NCBI RefSeq assembly: GCF_030035675.1
Contig: NC_084481.1
Coordinates: forward strand, 119,563,517-119,627,516
DNA from: Rhineura floridana
Taxonomy: Eukaryota > Chordata > Lepidosauria > Squamata > Rhineuridae
Direction of reading: 5' to 3'
DNA length: 64,000 nucleotides
Shown here piece by piece: positions 12,301-24,300 of this stretch. Positions within the stretch are counted from its first letter, which is position 1. Every line of letters starts with the position of its first letter. The translations under genes were made by a program, and so were the position numbers. The notes below the pieces were generated by a model. The model saw only the letters and a list, made by a program, of their open reading frames with translations. It searched no databases and had not been told where the DNA came from.

Positions 12301-15300
12301 CCCGGAAGCATATTGGAAGCCAGTGCAGGCGAGCTAGCACAGGTGTTATATGCTCAGACCGCTTGGTTCTTGTTAGCAGTCTGGCCGCCGCATTTTGCAC
12401 TAGCTGTAGCTTCCGAACCGTCTTCAAAGGTAGCCCTATGTAAAGCGCATTGCAGTAGTCCAGATGCAAGGTTACCATAGCATGTACCACAGATGTGAGG
12501 TCCTCCTTACTCAGATAGGGATGTAGCTGGGCTACCAACCGAAGTTGGTAGAACGCATTCCGGGCCACCGAGGCTACATGAGCCTCAAGTGTGAGGGAAG
12601 AGTCTAAGATGACTCCCAGACTACGAACCTGTTCCTTTAGGGGGAGTGTAACCCCATCCAGGACAGGGTATATATCCACCATCCGATCAGAGAAACCATC
12701 CACCAACAGCATCTCAGTCTTGTCAGGATTAAGTCTCAGTTTGTTAGTTCTCATCCAGTCCATTGTCGCGGCCAGGCAACGGTTCAGCACGTCGACTGCC
12801 TCACCTGAAGAAGATGTAAAGGAGAAGTAGAGCTGCGTGTCATCAGCGTACTGATGACAACGCACTCCAAAACTCCTGATGACCGCCCCCAGCGGCTTCA
12901 TATAAATGTTAAAAAGCATGGGAGACAGAACCGAACCCTGCGGGACCCCACATTGGAGAACCCACGGTGTCAAGCAGTGTTCCCCAAGCACTATCTTCTG
13001 GAGACGACCCGCTAAGTAGGAGTGGAACCACTGCCAAGCAGTGCCTCCAACTCCCAACTCCGCAAGCCTCTCCAGAAGGATACCATGGTCGATGGTATCA
13101 AAAGCCGCTGAGAGGTCAAGGAGAATCAACAGAGTTACACTCCCTCTGTCTCTCTCCCGACATAGGTCATCAAACAGGGCGACCAAGGCAGTCTCAGTGC
13201 CAAAACCAGGCCTGAACCCCGATTGAAATGGATCTAGATAATCGGTTTCATCCAATAGTGCCTGGAGCTGGTCAGCAACCACTCGTTCCAGGATCTTGCC
13301 CAGGAACGGAACATTGGCTACTGGTCTGTAGCTGCTGAAATCCTCTGGGTCCAAGGAAGGTTTTTTCAGGAGTGGTCTCACTGCCGCCTCTTTCAGACAA
13401 CCAGGGACCACTCCCTTTCGTAAAGAGGCATTAATCACTTCCTTGGCCCAGCCAACTGTTCCTTCCTTGCTAGTTTTTATTAGCCAAGAGGGGCAAGGAT
13501 CCAGTACCGAAGTGGTCGCACGAACCTGTCCAAGCACCTTGTCCACGTCCTCGAACTGAACCAACTGAAACTCATCCAACAAAACATGACAAGACTGTGC
13601 TCCGGACACCTCAATAGGATTAACTGCTATTAAATAGGGTCTAAGTCCCGGCGAATACATGAGATCTTATGCTGGAAGTGCTCAGCAAATTTATTACATC
13701 GAGCTACCAATGTATCTGCCATGTCCTGTAGGCCTGGATGGAGTAGACCACGAACCACTCTAAAAAGCTCCGCTGGGCGTGAGAGAGATGACTGAATAGT
13801 GGCGGCGAAATGTTGTTTCTCCACTTTGTAGGCAGGAAAATAACAATTGAAACAATTTGTGAGCACAAACATTATCATGTCACAGCTGAATGATTATAAT
13901 GATATTCACACTAGATCACTGATTAAATGTATGTTTGTGTCCTGTAAATCAAGTTAGTCATAGCCATGGGTATAAGATGACACATTTAAATTGCCCTTTG
14001 ACCTCAAAGCAATTTGACTGTAGTGATTATGATTTCTGAAATGAGTTCTATTTCCAATTCAGTCAATCTTTGGCATACCAATTAGGAAAGAACAGGGAAT
14101 TGCAAAATTGTGACAACAAGAAAACTTGTTAAATGGCTGTAAACTATTTAAAATGTACATGTGCAGCAAAAATGAGTTTTCCACAGTTATAACTGAGCAA
14201 ATTGCAATTCTAATACAACCCGACTATTACAAATCGACATTTGGTGATTGTTTAGCACAAATATGTTGAGTCAAGTTTCGTGATATCCCATCTCCAAGGA
14301 TATATCCAGAACAGTATACATTCATTAATTCTTTTTGACATTTATGCCGTACCTCCCAAACATGCAGAAATGAAGCAGAGGGACTGTTGCCAAGTTCCCT
14401 TTTTAAGGATGAAAGTTTAGTATGCCTTACTGATGATGATGTCCTCCTACTTCCAAGGCAGCAATACAAAAAGTATGAGTCCAAAAGGTGTCTGGTGCAT
14501 AAGCAAGACAGCCCAAGAGTAGGAATACTCCTCTTGTAGCAGAATAGCTATCAAGGCACAAGGAAACTTTCTGTAGTAATACAAGTCCATCATTTAAGCC
14601 AGTGGGTAGGCAAAATACCAAATCCAAGAAGAAACCAACTTTAAACATATTTACCAATAAGAACTAAGTCAAGGGATTTATGATTGAATCTCTTGACATG
14701 CATTTTAATGTGTTTGTGTGTGAGATCTGGATTGGGAGTATGGTGCGAGAGAGAAGGTTAGCTCCCCCCCCCTGCGCACCATTTTTTTTAATGGCAGTTG
14801 CCTACTCCAGAACTGCTATTTGCTACATGAATACAAAGTGTACACATATGCCTTCCCTAATTAAAATTTTTATTAAAAATAGATCAGGTACCAAAATTAA
14901 GAAGGAGTGCATGTGGTAAAAGGTATACATAGCAGGAAATGGTAAGAGAGAAAAAAAGACGAATAATGCAGGAGGTGTGGCACATAAATGGCATGGAGGT
15001 GGAACAGCAGGAGTCTTCTGTCCAGACCAGTTGCAGGAAATCATAGGCTGCAATCCTGTACTTTCTGCAAAATATTTGTTTTTTTATTTGTTTATATTTA
15101 AATATTTTACTTAAGCTGCTTTTCTGGCCAGTGCTCATCCAAAGCATCTTGCCATTAAAAACAATAAAAGATAAAGACAAATGATAATACAAAGCTACTA
15201 TTCAGCAATAGTCATATATTTATGGTATATAAATAACTGATGCTCACTCTATTAAATTGGGAATAGTGCTCCTGAAATGGAGGCCGTGGCATTCAGGATG

Positions 15301-18300
15301 GGAATCTGAATATCGTTCCCATTGATTTCAAGTGGCGCATAACTGGTATGTTAAGGACTTTGCGTGGTACGTGTCTGTGCCTGATGGTATGAACCTTTTG
15401 TCTTAAGGGGAACAAGGCTCTCTTGCAGGAAGCATTAGGATGCAGTCCTATACTTAGCTGGGAGGAAGTCCCATTGAACAATGGACCTACTTGTGAGTAG
15501 GCATGAATGAAATTGCAGTGATAAAGTCTTGCTAAATCAGACCAACTCAATCCAGCCTGAGAGGAGGAGTTGTTATTACCACCATGCAGTAAGATACTCT
15601 GGAAGCTCACAAATCAGGCATTAGTGAAGGTTATGGTGATCCCCTGTTGTTTGTCCTCAGCTTCAGACTGTGGGACTTCCACACAAAGAGGCAGTATACC
15701 TCTGAATATCAAAAGATTTAACTGTTCAAGTTAGTAACCAAAGATCACACAATCTTCGTCGAGGATTGTCGATCCTTTTGTCAGAGTAAGGTACAAACCT
15801 TTGCCCAACACTGCTCACTAAAAAGGGACATTGGATGACAGCTCAGGTGATGCAGGGCTAACAGTGCCATCTTCCTTGCACAATAAAAGTTATCTGAAAA
15901 TAGGCTCTGTTTTAACAGAAATCGTTTTTTTAACAAGCAAAGAATCCAAACATTATCTGGCTACTTTGCGTGTTCAGTTTTGAAATGTGGATCTTTCGAG
16001 AATCCCAGACTGAATTAAATGAAAGCCTTTACAGTGTCATTTTAGTTAGCTGTACTTAAAAATAAGGTGTTTTTTTAAAGAATTGGTGTCTTCTTTTACT
16101 GTTGACCTCCTATCATTCTTCTTAATTTCAAAGCAGTCCAGTGCTTCTTTGATGTACTACAGTGCCAACTTTTCTGTAGGGCTGGCGATGATGTGGGCTT
16201 TTTAGCAGTGCTTCAGAATTCTAATGTGCAGATGTGACTCCACTGTATACACTAGGCCTTTGAATGTAATAAATATCCCAGGAAAAAGAGCAATGGTCTC
16301 TACATCCGATGAGGCCAATTGGCTTTGCTGTAGCTTTACATACATAAGGGCTGAACTGAAACTGTAAATACAATTTTATTTTGGTTTCCATTGGGAAAAA
16401 TTCTTGAACTGACCCAGGGTCCAAATGTGGCCCTTCAGGCTCTGGCCCTCAGGTCTTTGGCCCCGTCATCAGGCTGAGCCCCTCAGTGGCCCTGAGCTGT
16501 GTCCTCCTCAAGTGCTTTTTCCTGGCTGGAATGTGTTCTTGAATTCTGTTACCACCTCTTGCTTGCCTTGATAATGGAAAGATGGGCATGAGCCTGAGGT
16601 GTGGGTAGGTAGAAAGCACTTACTTTTGTGTAGCTGGAACATAGCCTACTGGACAAAGATAAGTTTCACATATGTTGCTTCATCACTTCTGCCTGTGGCC
16701 CTGCCCACTGCTGGAATTGGATCCTGAAGATTGCCCATGAGGGAATGAATTCTCACTCCTTGAAGCTTAACTTTTCTTAAACTGAATGGTCCTCATTTTT
16801 CAGTTTGTGTACCTTCTTCCTCTTCTCTTCCAAGTATGCATTCATGCAGTTCTCTTTGACCATTCACTCTCCCCCCCCCTTTTTTTTCTTCAAATTACTG
16901 CAGAAAACATGGATGTTCCACTTTTAAAAATTGTGCTAAAATTCGTTGGGCTGGTTCCAGAGTTGCCATTACATGAGTGAATTCCTCTTCTATATGCATC
17001 AGGGCTTCTTTTCACTTTGCACATGATTCTTGTGTGAGAAAAAGAACTGAAATGGAGAGGTGTGCTTATGTTTGCCCAAGGCGTTACCTCATCCCTTGCA
17101 GAAGGTCCCAAGATGCATGCTGGTCCAAGGTGTTGGACAAACGCTTCCACAAGGTCTTTTAGAATGGCACACAATGTCTTCTACTAACTTTTGCACAACA
17201 CAGAAGAGGGCCATTGCCAAACGTTCTTCTGTTAGCATGTCTGTGGATCTAACCATCTTTTGTATCTCTGTCTGTTGCAAAGATAGGGGTTGAATCTCTC
17301 ATTTGATTATTGTAATTCTCTTCTCTCTGGTTTGCCTTACTTCTGAATAACATGTATAAGTTTGTACTATTCAGCAATAGAAATGTTTGAGGGTGTAGCA
17401 CGCTATCTTTCTACAAAATGTTTATTTACTAATTTTTAAATATTTTACTTAGGCTGCTTTTCTGGGCAAATCCAAAGCATCCAAAGCATTAAATACATAA
17501 AAGGTAAAAAGAACAATAATACAAAGGTACAATTCAGCAGCAGTAATATATTTATGAATGTAAATAAATGATGCTCACTCTAATTTCTCTTAATGTTAAA
17601 TTTGGGATAGTGCTCTTGGAGGTCATGGCATTCAGGATGGGCATCTGCATATAGTTCCTGTTGATTTCAAGTGGTGCATAACTAGTAAGGACTTTGGGTG
17701 GTACAAGTCTATGCCTCATGGGATGACCCTTTCCCCTTAAGGGGAACGAAGCTCTTAATTTGGGCATGAACAGAAACAGATACCCATGTGTCACACCCAC
17801 ATCATATTTTATATAGTATGCATAGTGAGTGGTGTGTCTGTTCTTCCACTGCACAGAGAAAATTCATCGCTTAATGAGTGTGCAGAACCTTCCCAATTAA
17901 TTGCTATGCTGTGTTAAACCAGCAGCCCATTATATGCAGTGTTCTGCCTCTGGTGAATATCCAATAAAAGGAAAGTACTTAATGGGGACTGCCGGGAAAA
18001 TCCACCTTGTAAAGTATGAATTAGTTCCCATGGCTACCTTTGCTTCATTAGTTATTTGCAGAATGATTATGGCTATAGTGCATATAATTATCTCTTTAAA
18101 AAGCATTTCTATGTACATTTTGCAGAATTATTCTACCAGTGTAAGCATAAGGCAGTTTGGGGCCAATTTAATACTTTGTTGCAAGTTCTTAGGTGTCAGT
18201 ACTTAGTTGTGCAAATTTAAAACAAGTGTCTGCAGAAATTTGCCATTAACATTTGGTATTTCACTTCTGAATGCATGTGAGTATTAATAAAATTTCCTGT

Positions 18301-21300
18301 TCTTAAAGCAAAATGGATAAATCAAATTAATGCTAATAGATGAAGAGGAAATTAGGCAATATTTGCCCAGTTCTGTTTTGATCCTCATCTCCATTTGTGA
18401 TCATCTTTGCAGGAGACATCATTAAAATATTGATGTTTTGAAATAATAACCAATTGCACTGAGTGGTTTCCAGTTTCTGCAGTTAATTTTCAATTGCACA
18501 GAACAGGATGCATTATGCAAAGAAAAAAAAATTTCAGTTCATATCAATACAAAAATGATTTTATACAGTTGACACAGAAGTATACATAAGCATAAAAGAG
18601 AAACTGAAATGGATTTATTTTTTTTATTTTGATAATCTCCTATCATAGAGGAAACTGGTTTTTTCTCAAAGAGAGTGAAAATGAACTGTTACTGCTACAG
18701 TTTGGTTCTGAGTTTGGTTTGGAGCATCGTCAGGATGCATCCGATTCCTGTTTCATATTGTTCCATATTGTGGTGTTTTAAGCAGCTATGTGGATGAGCC
18801 AGCATCCCATATACAGTGGCTGTGTGGACAAGATGCACGCTCAACCCACTCATGCCCAGCCTGCAGTCAACACAGCTTTTGCCACTGCCTGCCCTGGGTC
18901 CAAGCAGTTGAAAGCAAGGGCAGTTCTTCATGCTGTCTTCTTCTGGGATTACTTGTCCCTGTGTGTGAAATTCTAAGCCATTGCTATTGTCCTGCTTGGA
19001 CCTGGAAGCTCCCAAATCCGAGGCAGGCAGCAGAGTTAATTCCAGATGTCTTTTCCTCATGTGGAGAAAAAGGAATGAGCAGCAGTTTCCTGCCACTGCC
19101 TATCTCTTACCCAGGGCCCCTATGTCCCAGACAAGTGGCAGTGATGATCTCTATTGGTCATAATAGTAATTTGAGGCCTCTTTAGGTGCCATTCTAAAGG
19201 CAGATACTGTGTGAAAGGACTTCCTGTATCATTGCTGTCAATATCCTTCCAGATCACTGATTTTATGCTGAATGATCTGGAGACAGACTTCTGGAAGTAA
19301 TTCAAAATGGCAGACTAGCACTCTTTTGCCTGAAAACTATGTCACTTGTGAAAATATAATTAAAGGTAGCTGCCAGGTTTGACCCCTTAGATACACCATG
19401 GTTGAAGGATGAAAAACACGTACGTTTGGGGGACAGTGACACTATTCTTTGACTTTTGCTGCTTGATAGGAATTGATGGTCCAGCTGCTTTTCAAGATGA
19501 TGTGCAGGAAGTAGGGAGTCAAGTTCAAATTCTTACTGTTGGAGAGGCTTGCCAAGATGAGGATGATGGTGAGACAATAGCTATCAGTCAACAACAAGGG
19601 AAGCAGGACCTTAGACTAACAATGCAGAAAAAAGGTAAGGAACCATGAAACTTGCTGAACTTCTTGGCTATGGTTATGCTCTCTATGTTTATAGTTCACC
19701 TAACCTAGGATATGAACTAAAAACCGATTCATAAAATGACCAAAAAACAGATCCCAGAGTAGGGCTATGCAGATAAGGGCTAGCTTGGTTCTGAATGAGT
19801 TCCATGGGTCAAAGTAGATGGCCTTTGCAACACAGTCAAGAGGCAGCAAAACTTACATTAGATTTACAAAGTGACTCATTAGGGGACAGATTTAGCCCTT
19901 GCTCCCACTATCATACCTAACTGTGTGCCTTCATTTTCTCCAGTATAAGTGTTGTTTGGAGACAATATTGCACTTGGAGACAATATTGCAGTGGGAGAAT
20001 GTCCTTCCCATTCCCCTTTGATCCTGTGTAGTGTAGTTACGACCGACAGGGACCCAATCAGGATAGGGAGCAGTGAGCTTCATAGTTTAGGGATGGGTAT
20101 TACATTTCATTGACCACCTCTCAAAAAACAGGTATGGGAAGGGGAGAAGATTTCCTTACTCATTCTAAGGACTCTGTGGCCATGTTCAATTTGAGGAAGC
20201 AGGATGCAGGCCCAAGTTTTTTTGGGGGGGGGAAACCAGGTTCCTCCCTTGCTCTTTCTGAGGCCATGACTAAATGACGGATGGGAGTGTGGGGAGTGGA
20301 GTAGAAAAAAGGGAGGGAGGTTGTGGGGGAGGACAAGAGTTCTTCATCTATCCTCCTCTCCCACTTGTGAAACTTCATGGGGCTCTAGCACATTTTGCAG
20401 TAAGATAGCATCACTGGCATGTGTATGGCAAAATCCACCATATTTTTCTTAGTGTACTATAACTTGTTTATCCAAAGTCAAATCTTGGTTTATTGTATCT
20501 GAAATGCATTATATTTATTTTTTTAAAAAAATATGAGTTGACATTTTCACTAGTTTCTTCTTTCTGTGATTTTTCTTGGAGCAGGCCAGTAATCCTGTTA
20601 AAAGCGGCATACTCGGGGCTCACTGTGACAAGTTTGTAGGAAAGCCTTGCATGAGAACATGAGGGCTTGGCTGCATGACTTCTTAATGTCAGTGCATTAT
20701 GCCATGTCTTATGTAGCACTGGAGCTTGGCTCTGTGACTGCCTCATCTCTGCAGTGTTAGTGGATATCATACCCAGAAGGATCAAATACACAGACAGCAT
20801 ACTTTAATGACTGGAGGAATTGGAACCTTTCTATCAATAAGCAAAGTTTGCCAGCCTGATAGGCAAGTAAGGCCTTTGATAGACAACTAGACTCCCATGT
20901 GGATACTCAGAATATGTGCAAGTCTTTCAATGCCTCCCCCCTTCAATTTAACGTTATTGAGCAGCTATAAGTAATAGAAGAGGATTACTGAGATGCTGGG
21001 CAGAAAAGCTTGCATTAATTTTTCTTAGAATTGCTTCACCCTGGTTTGAACTTATTCTGCTCAAATGCTTTGATGGTAACATCAGTTAATGTTGGACTCA
21101 CTTTTGTTAATGTGACCCCAACATTAGCTAATGCTTACTTGTTCCTCAGGGGCATTCACAAGGTATATTTTGTTCAAGAATTGACTTCCTAAAATTTCAG
21201 TATGTACAGGAAATATAAATGCTGCAAAGAAATGCCAACTGTAATATTTGATATTTTTATCAAAATATACCACCAACAGTGTCAGTTACCTGGAAATATG

Positions 21301-24300
21301 CTGCCTTTTAGACTTAAACTTTCCTTATTGATGAACAGAGTCAAAATGACAATACAACTATTCCTTACATTGTAGCAGTCATTCTGTTTCTGTGATGCTG
21401 TCAGTACCATTAATGTCATTGTAGCAATATGAAAATTAGCAGCCTCTAATAGTCCTTAAGCAGCCTACATGTCATTCAATTGATAGGTAGAAGCCACATG
21501 CTATGTAGAGATGTCATATATTTGGTATTGCTTCTATCCTAAGAAGGAAAAACACAAGTCTTTGATATAGCTTTTCCCAACTTGGCGCCCTCTAGATCAG
21601 TGGTTCCCAACCTTTTATGAGTACAGGACCCCCTTTGTAAGCTCAAAAGGTTTCGTGACCCCCGCCCGCTAAATGTAATTTTAGTCTCTATTAATTGAAA
21701 AAATGGTGTGGCAAAATCACATCTCCAAATATCCCTTTCCATAAAAAGCTCCGCGCAGACAGGCAGGTGTTGCTTTCTTTTCTTAATGCAAAGGTTCGTC
21801 AAATTTGTATTCCCCCCCCCACTTAATCTGAAGATGTACAGTCCTGTCTCCCAACACCAGTGGGTTACAGTGTTGGACTAAGATCCACGTTCAAATCCCC
21901 ACCCAGCCATGAAGCCCACTGGGTGACCTTGGACCAAACACGGTCTCTCAGCCTGACCTATTTCACAGGATTGGTGTAAGGATAAAATGAAGGGGGGGGA
22001 CCATGTGCACCACCTTGAGCAACTTGGAGGAAAGGTGGGATATAAATGCAATAATAAATAAATAAATACATTTCAGTTGCAGTGTGTGGACCCCAGCCTC
22101 AGCCGACCTGCTGAGCTTCTTTAAAATCATCATCATCAAGAAGCAGCAACGTGGTAGTGGTGGGGATGCTAGATTGTGAAGACAAAAGGGTGGATAGGTT
22201 GAGGAGGGGGTTAGTGCTTTTAGGCCTTGGGTTGATCATCAGAACTGATAACTTGGTTAACATGCACTTGAGGAATGAGAGTGGAGCAGAAGACAGATCA
22301 GCGTACACACACAAATACACCTGCCGCTCCTGCAAGCATCTGCAGGCATGCAGGCATTTGGGCACATGGGAGGGGGGGAAACCCTCAACTGCTGCAGTAT
22401 CTTAGAGAGAGAGGTTGGGGGGCAGAATGTAGTTGGAAGAAAGGGGGTACACTGTCATACACACTTAGCCTCAGAGATGAGGGGTGAGCAAGTCCTGAGC
22501 TTCTGCACTGTTCCTTGGCTCCATCTGGGCCAAAGGCGAGATCTGCGCAGCCTCGCAAATAATAATTTTTAAAAGGAGGTGGCAGCGAAGCAGAAGCCAA
22601 GAAAGGCAGGCAGGCTGTCTGTCAGGAAGGAAGGGGGGAAGCAGCCTTCCTTGCAGCCTTGCTTCTTTTTGCTTCACAAAAAGCCTTCCTTCTCCTCTCA
22701 TTCTGAGTAAGGGTGTCGTCGGCAGCGGCAGTGCAAGGAGATGGGAGTCAGGATAGTAATCTCCTCTTCTTCCTGGTAGCACCTCCCTCAGCCTCCTTTG
22801 GCATCCGCCATGTATGGTATAGGCAGATGCCTGCCCTTGGTGTGCCTGAAAGATGCTCTGGCGCTTCAGCAAAGTCCTCCCCTCTTGTTTGGAGCAAGGA
22901 GGAGGTGTTATCTGCAGCGGCAGTGGAGAACAGAGCACGTCCAGGTAGCGAAGACTTTAAAAAAATAATAATTTGTTTCTTTATTGTTTGTGGCCCCCTG
23001 TGGATTAGTTCACAGCCCCCAGGTTGGGAACCACTGCTCTAGGTGTTTTGGACTACAACACCCATCAGCTCCAGCCATCACAGCCATACGATGCTGGTTG
23101 TGAGTTGTATTCCAAAACATCGGGACAGTACTAGGTTGGGAAAGACTGCTTTAACATCTTCCATGGTTATTTTTGGTTGTAACAAAGAATGAGGTGTGTG
23201 TGTGTCTATATTATTTTTTCCTCATGTACCTGCATCCATTTACAGATGAAATATAGGATGATAATGCTGTGAAATGTAAATATGAGAATTGCCGTACCAT
23301 GATCCATGGTTTGGATCAATTTTCTGCTTAAGTCAGGCTTCTGCCTATTGGAAGTGTACAGAAAGATGCTTCAAAATGGCATGAAGATAGTTTCCATCTT
23401 CTGTTGTTGATACCCAAAATCTGGTGATCAAAGGTATGCTGTCTCTGAAAATCAAAGAATAATATCATAGCAATTGAGATGTATATTCAAACTGGGGATT
23501 ATAGGAGCAAACAACTTGGATATGTTTGTTGTTGTTATGTGCCTTCAAGTCGATTACGACTTAGGTGACCCTATGAATCAGCGACCTCCAGTACCATCTG
23601 TCATGAACCACCCTGTTCAGTTCTTATAAGTTGGATATGTTGTAGTGTTTTTGAATATATATATATATATATAAAATTGTGATGGATGTCCCTTAGGCAT
23701 TTCAAGTAGCATGAACTTTGATGAAGAGGAGGATGAGGAGGATGAAGACAGCTCAAGTTCATCTCAGTTAAATAGTAATACCCGACCAGGTTCTGCAACA
23801 AGCAAGAAATCGAATAAGGTAAAAAATCTGGTGTGATGGGACCATGGATATTTCTCAAAAGCCATCTAGCTCAATTGCATGAAACAACAGAATTCCTCAG
23901 ACTTGAGCCTTCTGAACAGATTCCTCTTTAAAATCCTTTATAGCACTTTCCCTGTGCTCTGTTGGGTCTATTGCTCTATTTATGGCTTGGAAGCAAATTT
24001 ACAGTTTGGTATATGGCTTAGATACGACCTAGCAGCTCCTTTCTTTGCACCAGTCATGTGATATCCCATTTCATGTGGATGTACAGATGGACTGGAGATA
24101 GCTTTCCTGCAGAGATTATAATCACTATTGGCCACAATGGCAGTTTGAGGCCTCTTTAGGCACCATTCTAAAACTAGATGCTGTTCTGTCTTTGCTGTCA
24201 ATACCCTTCCAGATCACAGTTTTCATGCTAAAGGATCTAGAGCCAGACCTCTGGGAACAACAATACAATCTTAACCATATAGACTCAAAAGTAAGTCCTA

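Larger units (their letters stand above)
6370..19469 (+). other. TUB: TUB intron, 13.1 kb
   Basis: This is the longest TUB intron in the window. It holds an L2 tail (6850-7050), a GC-rich repeat (7064-7400), a TA microsatellite, a 5S-derived SINE (10876-11043), a young L2 LINE on the opposite strand (11825-13840), two copies of an unclassified repeat (15061-15420 and 17393-17757) and the first copy of another (19141-19302). I see no exon-like open frame between them. Confidence 0.75.
21569..23155. mobile_element. Palindromic MITE split by a hAT insertion
   Basis: The left piece (21569-21597) reads cttttcccaacttggcgccc. The right piece resumes at 23045 with gttttggactacaac and ends ggttgggaaagactgct near 23155. 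Read across the insertion, the parts match the palindromic MITE family also seen at 30178-30315 and 27077-27213. It was therefore present before the inner element arrived. Confidence 0.75.

Noticed and set aside
18695-19185. Overlapping frames of 131-133 codons on both strands
   Set aside because: Sequence composition like random intron DNA; runs into repeat family B; no homology recognised.
22471-22938. Minus-strand frame of 155 codons inside the hAT-type element
   Set aside because: Not similar to hAT transposase; the frame is a by-product of GC-rich sequence low in stops.
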